64,000 bases of DNA from Candidatus Enterosoma merdigallinarum (GTDB lineage: Bacteria; Bacillota_I; Bacilli_A; RFN20; CAG-288). Positions 1 through 8,162 of the stretch are shown here, piece by piece (position 1 is the stretch's first letter; each line of letters starts with the position of its first letter). The stretch is taken from NCBI GenBank assembly GCA_018714385.1, contig DVNL01000007.1:29657-93656 (forward strand), read 5' to 3'. The notes under the pieces are model-generated. The model had not been told where the DNA came from. It ran no database searches and was given only the letters and a program-made list of their open reading frames with translations. A program made the position numbers and the translations under genes.

Positions 1-2
1 CT

Positions 3-1787
3 TATTTCTTCCTTGCTCGTTCGACGCGATATGAAAAGAACAATGGCTATCTTGTCGCTAGCCTTCTCAAGAATGGTGAGGAACTTCCTGCGATAAAGCG
101 TGGGAAGAAACATCCGCGTCCATCCTTCAGAAGAAAGTCGTTTGTTTCCCTTGAAGGGGAGTGGGATTATTGCATCACAAAGGACGACGCGCTTCCGGAA
201 GCATATGACGGAAAGATTCAGGTTCCCTTTGCCATCGAGTCCCCTCTCAGTGGGGTCAATCATCTTCTCTTGCCGGAAGAGAGGCTATTCTATCGCCGGA
301 AAATCGTGCTCGATTCCGCCTTCTATCAAGAACACGTCTTCCTCTGTTTCGAGGGTGTCGATCAGTTTGCCGATGTCTTTGTCGACGGGAAGCACGTCTG
401 TTCCCACGAAGGCGGTTATACGCGTTTCCGAGTCGACGTCCGTCCCTATCTCTCCTCGCCCTCCTTCGAGCTTGTCGTCCGAGTGCGGGATCGGACCGAT
501 TCGTCCTACTTGATGACGGGCAAGCAGCGGTTGACGCCGAACGGATGGTTCTATTCTTCCTCAAGCGGAATCGTCAAGAGCGTGTATCTTGAATCCGCCG
601 GAAAGGCGGCGATAGATGGTCTCGTTCTTGTCCCCGACTTTGAGAACAAATGCGTCCACGTCACCGTCCGATCGGAAGTCGAAGGCTCCTGGATGGTGGA
701 AGTCGGCGAGGAGTCCGTCGAGGTCCAAACCGGAAAGACGGTCGCCGTCCCTCTGATCCCTTTCCGCCCGTGGTCTATCGAGGATCCCTACCTCTATGAT
801 GTTCATGTCTTCGGGCAGGACGACGAAGTCTTTTCTTATTTCGGGGTCCGTGCCATCGAGGTCGGCGGCGGCAAGGACGGCAAGAGGCATATCTATCTCA
901 ACGGGAGAAAGATTTTCCTCAACGGGCTTCTCGACCAGGGCTATTATCAGGGCGGCGGATTGACCGCTCCCGACGAATCGCTTTTCTTGAAGGATATCCA
1001 GAACGCCAAGGCTCTCGGTTTCAACTGCCTTCGCATGCACGTGAAGGTCGAAGAGGACCGATTCTATTATCTCGCCGCCAAAGAAGGGATCTTTTTGATC
1101 CAGGACATTCCAAACGGCGGAGAACACATCCCCTTCTTCAACGTCGTCTACCCCCGTGCGAGCGTCTTCCTGTTCAATCGTCCCTTCTATCTGACGAGGA
1201 AAGGATACGGAAGAAGGAACGCCGAGGGCTGCAAGAAGTTCATCGACGAGAGCTTTGCCATCCTCAAGGACCTTGCCTTCAATCCCGCGATCGTCGTGGT
1301 GACGATATTCAACGAGGCGTGGGGTCAGTTCGATCCCGAGAAGCTCTATTCGATTCTCAAGAGGGAGTATCCACAGTTCCTCTTCGATACGGCTTCGGGA
1401 TGGCTGGACACGCCGAAATCCGATCTCTTCTCCATCCACAGCTATACGGTTCCCCATTTGCGGCGGAAGAGAGGGGAAAGGCCCTATGTCCTGACGGAGA
1501 TAGGGGGAGCCTCTTTGAAAGTGGCCGGCCACTATCTCTATCCCAAAGTCTACGGACATCATGTCTGTCGCTCCGAGGAGGCCTTCCAGAAACGGTATCG
1601 GAAACTCTACGAAGGCTTCTATCGGCAAATCGAGGACGGGTCCCTCAACGGACTTGTCTATACGCAGCTCAACGATTGCGAGACGGAGGCTAACGGCATC
1701 TACACCCTGGACAGAGCCGTCCTCAAGCTTCCTTGCGAGATGGTCAAGACCATCAACGGCACCATCGCCCGCCTCGCAAAAGAATGA
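3..1787 (+). CDS. Glycoside hydrolase family 2 (beta-galactosidase/beta-glucuronidase-like), 5' truncated by window edge
   Basis: Frame 3 is open from base 3 (YFFLARSTRYEK...RRKSFVSLEGEWDYCITKDDALPEAYDGKIQVPFAIESPLSGVNHLLLPEERLFYRRKI), so the ORF-track start at 270 is internal; GH2 N-terminal jelly-roll signature and catalytic-type FNEAWGQF motif. Confidence 0.9.
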   Translation, partial: YFFLARSTRYEKNNGYLVASLLKNGEELPAIKRGKKHPRPSFRRKSFVSLEGEWDYCITKDDALPEAYDGKIQVPFAIESPLSGVNHLLLPEERLFYRRKIVLDSAFYQEHVFLCFEGVDQFADVFVDGKHVCSHEGGYTRFRVDVRPYLSSPSFELVVRVRDRTDSSYLMTGKQRLTPNGWFYSSSSGIVKSVYLESAGKAAIDGLVLVPDFENKCVHVTVRSEVEGSWMVEVGEESVEVQTGKTVAVPLIPFRPWSIEDPYLYDVHVFGQDDEVFSYFGVRAIEVGGGKDGKRHIYLNGRKIFLNGLLDQGYYQGGGLTAPDESLFLKDIQNAKALGFNCLRMHVKVEEDRFYYLAAKEGIFLIQDIPNGGEHIPFFNVVYPRASVFLFNRPFYLTRKGYGRRNAEGCKKFIDESFAILKDLAFNPAIVVVTIFNEAWGQFDPEKLYSILKREYPQFLFDTASGWLDTPKSDLFSIHSYTVPHLRRKRGERPYVLTEIGGASLKVAGHYLYPKVYGHHVCRSEEAFQKRYRKLYEGFYRQIEDGSLNGLVYTQLNDCETEANGIYTLDRAVLKLPCEMVKTINGTIARLAKE

Positions 1788-1863
1788 CGACCATCGCCTC
1801 CTTGGCTTTATAGGCCAACATTCGATCACGACACCTATGGCATGCCGGTTTCCGCAAGCCGGG

Positions 1864-2319
1864 CTAGGCGACCATATCGAGGACCTTCATGAGGTCCTCT
1901 TTTTCCATCTCGGGAAGCTCGTCCTTTCCGACCATGTGGAAATGCTCGTAGGTGAAGGAGGGAGAGACCATGCAACCGACGAGGGTGTAGGTCTTGCCAT
2001 GGATGCGGGAGCCGAAGATGGTGCCTTTCTTGACCAGGTGTTGGAAGACCCCGGAGTCTCTTCCGATGGCCGTCACCGTCAGCTTGCCCTGGCTATCGAT
2101 CTCATAGATCTGGCAATCTTCGCCGTCCTGGTAATACCAAAGCTCGTCCTCTTTCAGGATGTGGAGATGGGAAATGTCCCCTTCCCCGAGCAGGAAGAGG
2201 ATGGAGGAATAGAGACGCTGTTCTTGGTAGGGGACATCCGAAAGGAAGGTCTCCTTGAAGTAGCCGCCTTCCGGATGAGGAATCAGACCAAGCTTCTTCA
2301 CGAACGCCGTTTTATCCAT
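1864..2319 (-). CDS. Cupin superfamily protein, DUF985 (YML079w-like)
   Basis: LGLIPHPEGGYFKETF...SSILFLLGEGDISHLHILKEDELWYY typical of DUF985. The second ATG (2319) is preferred because GGAGG lies ~9 nt upstream of it and abuts the first ATG (2328). Confidence 0.85.
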   Translation of the reverse strand: MDKTAFVKKLGLIPHPEGGYFKETFLSDVPYQEQRLYSSILFLLGEGDISHLHILKEDELWYYQDGEDCQIYEIDSQGKLTVTAIGRDSGVFQHLVKKGTIFGSRIHGKTYTLVGCMVSPSFTYEHFHMVGKDELPEMEKEDLMKVLDMVA

Positions 2320-2430
2320 TGTCGACATCCTCCGGTTTGTTCTAGTCTAGCATAGGGGAAGACGGCTCTCTTTGCCTTTTCAGAGATAGCCATAGTCGGC
2401 ATCAAGGAAAAACAAAAACGATTCTTTATG

Positions 2431-3225
2431 TCAACAATAAATTTTTATTGTCGTAGCAATACGGTTTTTTCTTGTTTCCTTTTCATCTCCGATATAAATG
2501 AATTTGCCTTTTCCTCTCACGGAAATGCGTTGGCCGGCCTTTACTCGATAGCTGTTGTCCTTGATCGTCCTTCCATCGACGAAGACTTCTTCCTTGCCGA
2601 TTTTCTCCTGGCTGTCCCTTCTGGAGAGGTCGAAGGCTTCCTTGATGATGGCATCGATCCGGTTGTGGGCAAGGGTAATCCTTTTCTCTTGGAAACGAAA
2701 GACGAAGGGACAGGAACCGGGAGGAAGAAGAGAAGCCGATATCGGCGTGTGCTTGACACGGACTAGGCTTTCCTTGACATCCTCCGCGATCGGTTTCGCA
2801 AGGAAGAGATAGCCTAGGGTCCCGTCGGTCAGGATGTCGCCAAATTCCTTTCTCTCGTAGCCGAGGTTCATCAGGGCGCCGAGATAATCGCGGTGCGTGA
2901 GCCTGTCTGCGTATTTGATGCTTTTCGGCGTCAGCAGAAGGCAGGCAATCGCTTCTTTTTCGATCTCCGCCTTCCTTGCGCTATCGAGCGGTTCGGGAGA
3001 GAAGAGCAGAATCTTTCTGTCGCTTTCCTCGTGACCGCCGAGAAAGGCGAAGAAGGAGCCGCGGCATTTGCCGGTTTCTGCTTCGATTCCTTCCTTCTTC
3101 AGCCAATCGAAAAAGACGTTCTGCTCCGAGAGGGAGAGAAAGCCGGTCATCGTTTCGTGGCCTCTTTTGTAGGCCCGGTCGGAAAGCTCGCGGAAACGCG
3201 CGATGAGAAGGGAAGTCTCGTCCAT
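2431..3225 (-). CDS. ylmH: YlmH-like RNA-binding protein with C-terminal S4 domain
   Basis: Translation from MDETSLLIARFRELSDRAYKRGHETMTGFLSLSEQ...; C-terminal S4-like segment (EVFVDGRTIKDNSYRVKAGQRISVRGKGKF). Confidence 0.75.
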   Translation of the reverse strand: MDETSLLIARFRELSDRAYKRGHETMTGFLSLSEQNVFFDWLKKEGIEAETGKCRGSFFAFLGGHEESDRKILLFSPEPLDSARKAEIEKEAIACLLLTPKSIKYADRLTHRDYLGALMNLGYERKEFGDILTDGTLGYLFLAKPIAEDVKESLVRVKHTPISASLLPPGSCPFVFRFQEKRITLAHNRIDAIIKEAFDLSRRDSQEKIGKEEVFVDGRTIKDNSYRVKAGQRISVRGKGKFIYIGDEKETRKNRIATTIKIYC

Positions 3226-3343
3226 ACACGAAATTATAGCCGAGGCGAGAGAGGCTTTCATCCTCATCCGGCGATGGCGTTTCTCTGACACGGACCGCTG
3301 TGGCTTTGCTATCATCTATTCTGGAAACGGCGGAGGTTTGTCC

Positions 3344-3898
3344 ATGCGCTTGAAGTCCGCTCTTCGAAAAATGACTTTGTCGGCGATGTTCCTTGCCCTC
3401 GGCCTGGTTCTTCCTTTCCTGACGGGACAGATCCCGCAGATCGGGAGCATGCTCTTGCCGATGCATGTCCCGGTTTTTCTCTGCGGATTGATATGCGGCT
3501 TTCCTTACGGGGCTTTGATCGGTTTTGTGATGCCTCTTCTTCGCTCCGCCCTTTTCTCCGTGCCCGTCTTCTTTCCGACCGCGACAGCAATGGCCTTTGA
3601 ATTGACGGCCTATGGCTTCTTCTCAGGCCTTTTCTATGGGCTTTGGCGGAAGCAGGGGCTTCTTGCCGTCTATCTGTCCTTGATCTCCAGCATGCTTCTC
3701 GGCCGGGGCATCTGGGGGCTTGTCCAGTATGTCCAGCTTTCCGCGACAGGGGATGTTTTTACTCTCGAGGCCTTCCTTGCTGGGTCTTTCTTCCAGGCGT
3801 TTCCCGGAATCCTTCTGCAGCTTGTCCTCATCCCGGCGATCCTTCTTGCCCTCGACAAGGCGGGTCTCGTCCGTTTCCGAAGGGAGGAGAAGGCATGA
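3344..3898 (+). CDS. ECF transporter S component-like membrane protein
   Basis: Hydrophobic multi-TM protein MRLKSALRKMTLSAMFLALGLVLPFLTGQIPQIGSMLLPMHVPVFLCGLICGFPYGALIGFVMP; internal ATG at 3344 preceded by GGCGGAGG. Confidence 0.75.
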   Translation: MRLKSALRKMTLSAMFLALGLVLPFLTGQIPQIGSMLLPMHVPVFLCGLICGFPYGALIGFVMPLLRSALFSVPVFFPTATAMAFELTAYGFFSGLFYGLWRKQGLLAVYLSLISSMLLGRGIWGLVQYVQLSATGDVFTLEAFLAGSFFQAFPGILLQLVLIPAILLALDKAGLVRFRREEKA

Positions 3899-4461
3899 GG
3901 GCGGCAGACGTGTTGCTGGATAGGATTCAAGAGAGGCGGGAAGGAAAAGACGTCTTTCTTGTCGGCATCGATGGCCGCTGCGGCTCGGGAAAGACGACTC
4001 TCTGCCGTGAGATTCGAAAAAGAACGGGCTGGAGCGTCATCCCGATGGACGACTTCTTCCTTCGTGCGTCGCAAAGAACGTCGGAGAGGCTTTCTCTCCC
4101 CGGAGGGAACGTGGATCACGAACGATTCCGAAGCGAGGTTCTTGAGCCTTTGAAGAGAGGAGGAGACATTTTCTACCGTCCCTATTCCTGTCGGGAGAAA
4201 AGGCTTCTCGACCCCTGTTTTGTGCCACGGACTTCCGTCATTCTCGTCGAAGGATCGTATTGCCTCCACCCCGATCTTTGGGACGGGTATGGCCTTCGTG
4301 TCTTCGTCGACGTGCTGCCGGAAGAACAGAGGAGAAGGCTCCTCTTGAGGAATCCGGAAAAGTTCGAGGATTTCTCTTCCCTGTGGATTCCGCTCGAGGA
4401 GAAGTATTTCTCGGCCTTCGACCTGAAGAATCGATGCGACCTTGTCCTAAAAGTCCCTTGA
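3895..4461 (+). CDS. Uridine kinase-like P-loop NTPase
   Basis: VFLVGIDGRCGSGKTTLCREI Walker A, IPMDDFFLR, VILVEGSYCLHP; ATGA overlap with the preceding gene. Confidence 0.8.
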   Translation: MRAADVLLDRIQERREGKDVFLVGIDGRCGSGKTTLCREIRKRTGWSVIPMDDFFLRASQRTSERLSLPGGNVDHERFRSEVLEPLKRGGDIFYRPYSCREKRLLDPCFVPRTSVILVEGSYCLHPDLWDGYGLRVFVDVLPEEQRRRLLLRNPEKFEDFSSLWIPLEEKYFSAFDLKNRCDLVLKVP

Positions 4462-4526
4462 AAGAAACGGAACTTCAAAGGGATTTATGGTAATCTAGAT
4501 AATGAAGTATCGTGGGGGCAAAAGGA

Positions 4527-6509
4527 ATGAAGAAGGAAAATGTCGAATATCTCATTCTCGTCGGTCTTTTCCCCGTCTATCTCGCTTTGATGTCGCTATC
4601 CCTCCTCTCCGGATCCGCTTTTTTGATGTTCATTCTCATCGGTGTCAGCGGCGGCTATCTCTTCGTCGTCCTCGTCGCGAACCTGGTCTTTCTCTTCCTT
4701 CGCCGCGATCGGTACGAGGAATCGAAAGCCGTTCTGGACAAGTTCCGCCAAACGGAAAAGGGAGAGGGGCCGAAGCCGAAGCTGTTGCTGAGGAAGCCTT
4801 TCCTGTTTCTCGTCTTTTCCTATCTTTACATCCTTCTCCTTCTTTTGAGCCTCTTCTTCCTCGGCTTTGCGACGATGTTCTTTTTGAGGACGAACGTCTG
4901 CTACGTCATCCCTGCTCTTGTCCTTTCCCTTCTTCTTTCCACCTTGACGACGACAATCATCGGCCTTTTCCTTCCGGAGAGAAGGCGTTCCGTCACAATG
5001 GACTCCGACAGCCAGGTCCATAGGCTGTTCCATGCGCTTTTCCCGAAGAAAAAAGTCCGTGTCATCGTCGACAGGGGAAATGGCTTTTCGATCGCCAGGA
5101 CGCCCGCCTGGACCACTCTGCGTCTTGGCGTCAACCTTCTTCTTTTCCTCGATCCCGAGGAATTGGACGGCCTTCTTCGCTATGAGACGTCTGTCTATCG
5201 CGATCCGCTCTTGAAGAAGGGGCATCGACTCTCCAGAAGGATCGAGACGATGGAACGGTTGACCGAGAGGATGACGTTTTTGAACTTCCTGAACGTCCTC
5301 TTCTTCCGCTTCCTTCTCTTCGTCAAGAAAAAGACGTGCGTGGATTTCCTCGACGTCAAGGACAGGATGGAAGAGCGTCTTCGCGATGACATTCTCCTTT
5401 CCGAAGGCCGGGAAAAGGCGTATCTTTTTGCCCTCGGAAAGAGGATGAGTCTCGATATCTTTGATGGCCTGGAACTCCCGAATCCTTTCTATAAAGCATG
5501 GGAAGACTATCCTGAGGACAGCTTTATTAGGACATTTGGACAAAAATACGAATACATTCAAAAGAACGAAGATAGATTTAAAAATTATCTGAACAATTCT
5601 CCAATATTCAAAAAGAAGATGGAGCATTATTCCATCGCCGAAATCGATCTTCGAAAGAAAGACACCACGGGCGAATACTATCGCCAGGCCAAGAGTGTTG
5701 CGATGAAGCTTGGGAGAAAGCACCTCAAAAGGTGGAGGGAGGAGTACGAGATCGCAAGATACCGGAACTATCAGGCTTTCAAGGATATTCTCTCCCTCCG
5801 CTTCGAATCGGACGAAAGCCTTGAGATCGCCCTCAGGGGACTGGTTGCCGAAAAAGACGGCGAGGGCGAAAGAGCCTCTTCGCTCTATGAGGAAGCCTTA
5901 TTGAAAGATGAGGAGAACGTCTTGGCCCTTTACCATTCCGGTCTCCTTCTTTTGCGGAAGGACGACGGAAGAGGGGTAGAGAGGGTCAAGAGGGCAAGCG
6001 ACATCGATGCCAACTATCTCGAGTCCGGACTTCTTGCCATCGATGCCTTCTATCGGCGAAACGGCCTTCTGGAGGAGAAAGACTGGACGGACGACTGCAA
6101 TATCCGACTTATCGAACAGAGGCTGGATGAGAAAGAGAAGGCAGAGCTGACATCCAATAGTCTCATGCGTGAAGACGGCCTTTCAAAGGAAGGTATCGAA
6201 AGGATCGTCTCCTTGGCCGTGCAGCTTCCTTGCGTGGAAAGAATCAAGATGGTCGAGCAAGAGACCCGGGAGGGGGTCGTCAAGCATCATGTCGGTTTGC
6301 TTTTCCGGGAAAAGACTTCCTGGCAGGAGAGATATCGCGCCTTCCTCGCCTTCTATGTTCTTCTGGACGACTTCCGTCTCGGTCAGGAACCGATCCGCTT
6401 TTTCCTGACTCCCTTGACGGGAGAAAAGAAATACGATGTCTATTCCTCTTTCCTCAACGGAAAGCACTCGAAGGTCGTCTATGAGACGGAGGACAGGAAA
6501 AATGGTTGA
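4527..6509 (+). CDS. Membrane protein with degenerate M48-peptidase-like region and C-terminal TPR-like region
   Basis: N-terminal TM segments; ARTPAWTTLRLGVNLLLFLDPEELDGLLRYETSVYRD resembles the M48 segment around HExxH but lacks both His; TPR-like LYEEALLKDEENVLALYHSGLLLL. Confidence 0.55.
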   Translation: MKKENVEYLILVGLFPVYLALMSLSLLSGSAFLMFILIGVSGGYLFVVLVANLVFLFLRRDRYEESKAVLDKFRQTEKGEGPKPKLLLRKPFLFLVFSYLYILLLLLSLFFLGFATMFFLRTNVCYVIPALVLSLLLSTLTTTIIGLFLPERRRSVTMDSDSQVHRLFHALFPKKKVRVIVDRGNGFSIARTPAWTTLRLGVNLLLFLDPEELDGLLRYETSVYRDPLLKKGHRLSRRIETMERLTERMTFLNFLNVLFFRFLLFVKKKTCVDFLDVKDRMEERLRDDILLSEGREKAYLFALGKRMSLDIFDGLELPNPFYKAWEDYPEDSFIRTFGQKYEYIQKNEDRFKNYLNNSPIFKKKMEHYSIAEIDLRKKDTTGEYYRQAKSVAMKLGRKHLKRWREEYEIARYRNYQAFKDILSLRFESDESLEIALRGLVAEKDGEGERASSLYEEALLKDEENVLALYHSGLLLLRKDDGRGVERVKRASDIDANYLESGLLAIDAFYRRNGLLEEKDWTDDCNIRLIEQRLDEKEKAELTSNSLMREDGLSKEGIERIVSLAVQLPCVERIKMVEQETREGVVKHHVGLLFREKTSWQERYRAFLAFYVLLDDFRLGQEPIRFFLTPLTGEKKYDVYSSFLNGKHSKVVYETEDRKNG

Positions 6510-7215
6510 GATCGCACGCAGGTCGCCCCGCTCCAAAGACATGCTCATTCTCTCCGTCCTTCTCAAGTCCGTGATCCTTCTTTTCTCCTTGGGCGCCTTC
6601 ATCGTCACCGTGGTCGAGGCCATCGAGGATCGTTCGGCCCTCATCTTCTCCTATTTCACCATCATTTCCAACTTCTTCATCCTTGTCACGACGATCGTCT
6701 TTCTCGTCGCGGACATCGGACGTTATTTCGACAAGGCGTGGTATGGCGGGCGCCTTGTGTTCATGCTTCGTTTCTTCGCCATTATCGCCATCACGATGAC
6801 GGGCCTTCTTTTCGACTTCGTCCTCGTTCCGGTCGGCGGCATCGAACTCCTGAATTCCTTCACGTCCGTGAGTTTCCACGTCGTGATCCCCTTCCTTTCG
6901 ATGGCGGACTTCATTTTGACCAATACCGTCTATAAAATCCGCATCGCGGACATCTTCCTCTCCCTTGTCTACCCCATTGTCTATCTTGGCATGATCATGG
7001 CCATGTCCTATTCCGGCGTCCGTTGGGATGGCGGGACGACAGCGGCGCCATACCCCTTCTTGGACTATCTGGCCAACACGTGGTTTGGAAAAGGCGACTA
7101 TATCGGTGTCTTCTATTGGATCTGGATCCTCCTTGCCGTCTTCCTTCTTCTGGGATTCCTCTACCGTTTTCTGCAATACATTGCAAAAAGAAGGCATTTC
7201 CATCTTTTCCGATAG
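6502..7215 (+). CDS. Pr6Pr-type multi-TM membrane protein
   Basis: ~6 TM hydrophobic segments (FSYFTIISNFFILVTTIVFLVADI...LLNSFTSVSFHVVIPFLSMADFILT); ATG at 6502 overlaps the upstream stop. Confidence 0.6.
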   Translation: MVEIARRSPRSKDMLILSVLLKSVILLFSLGAFIVTVVEAIEDRSALIFSYFTIISNFFILVTTIVFLVADIGRYFDKAWYGGRLVFMLRFFAIIAITMTGLLFDFVLVPVGGIELLNSFTSVSFHVVIPFLSMADFILTNTVYKIRIADIFLSLVYPIVYLGMIMAMSYSGVRWDGGTTAAPYPFLDYLANTWFGKGDYIGVFYWIWILLAVFLLLGFLYRFLQYIAKRRHFHLFR

Positions 7216-7304
7216 AGAACAAGAAAAAGGCGATTGTCCTCATAGGGTCGGATATTCTTTGGCTTTAAAGTGCAAAGGAAAGAAATCTCGATCGGGCAGT
7301 TCTA

Positions 7305-7340
7305 TGAAAAAGGGCCAAGCCGATCGATGGACTTGGCCCT
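7305..7340 (-). terminator. Rho-independent terminator downstream of NifX-like gene
   Basis: Minus strand GGGCCAAG-N12-CTTGGCCC followed by TTTTT. Confidence 0.75.
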
Positions 7341-7410
7341 CTCTTTATAAGACGCCTTTCGGCCCATGGAACGTCCCGGCCGGAAAAGGTTTCAAAAGCC
7401 TTTCAGCAGG

Positions 7411-7830
7411 TCAATCTTCGTGGCAGCAGTCGTCCCCCTCGTGGCATCCGCAATGGCAGTGGCAGCCTTCCTCTTCGTGATGGTGGTGGCAGCAGTGCCC
7501 GCCGAGGAGATGCTCGAGCGGAACCTTGGGGAGAGAACCGTCGAGGTATTCGTAGACGGCCTCGTTGACGTCTCCCATGAGGGCGGGATAGAGATCGACC
7601 TTTCTCTCGAGAAGGCCGTCGATTGCCGGTTTTCCGAGATTGCCGCAGATGAGAACTCCGGCCTTCTTCTCGGAAAGAAGGGCGAGCATGTATTCGTGTC
7701 CTTGCCCGGTGCACGGGACGATCTCGTCCTTGAGGATCTTGCCGTCTTCAATCTCGAAGAAGTGGATCGTCTTTGCCTTGCCGAGGTGCTCGGCGATTTC
7801 GCCTTCTTCTTCCGGTATCGCTATGATCAT
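7411..7830 (-). CDS. NifX/NifB-type dinitrogenase iron-molybdenum cofactor domain protein with Cys/His-rich C-terminal tail
   Basis: MIIAIPEEEGEIAEHLGKAKTIHFFEIEDGKI...LICGNLGKPAIDGLLERKVDLYP; tail GGHCCHHHHEEEGCHCHCGCHEGDDCCHED. The longer ORF to 8655 is spurious upstream of this ATG. Confidence 0.85.
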   Translation of the reverse strand: MIIAIPEEEGEIAEHLGKAKTIHFFEIEDGKILKDEIVPCTGQGHEYMLALLSEKKAGVLICGNLGKPAIDGLLERKVDLYPALMGDVNEAVYEYLDGSLPKVPLEHLLGGHCCHHHHEEEGCHCHCGCHEGDDCCHED

Positions 7831-7895
7831 GTTCTTTCTCCTTTCCGGTGTTCTTTCAGTATCCGCGATGGTCATCCCGATTGCAATCGTTTTGC

Positions 7896-8093
7896 TTAGA
7901 CGTCCTTTTTCAGAAGGAGTTGATGTGGCGTCTTGGAAAGAAGGAGGAGAAGAGGAACGAGGACGGCGCCGATCTCGACGATCCTCTCCTTGGCCGGGCT
8001 TAAACCGGTGGTTTCGAAATCCAGGGCGATGAAGCGCCGGAAGGCCTCGTCGGGAGTCTCCTTGACGATGCGAATATATTGGATTCTTTCCAC
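7896..8093 (-). pseudogene. Truncated DEDDh 3'-5' exonuclease (DnaQ-like) relic
   Basis: GTG start with GGAGG 7 nt upstream; FIALDFETTGLSPAKERIVEIGAVLV (exo motif I), then PLLLLLSKTPHQLLLKKDV-stop; no exo II or III. Confidence 0.65.
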
Positions 8094-8162
8094 CTTGAGT
8101 CCTCCGGTATTTTGAAACTACGATATCATAGCCGAGGCGAGAGGTGAAGATTCCATATGCGG

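Noticed and set aside
561-1829. 422-aa minus-strand ORF in the GH2 gene
   Set aside because: Antisense shadow of a conserved glycoside hydrolase.
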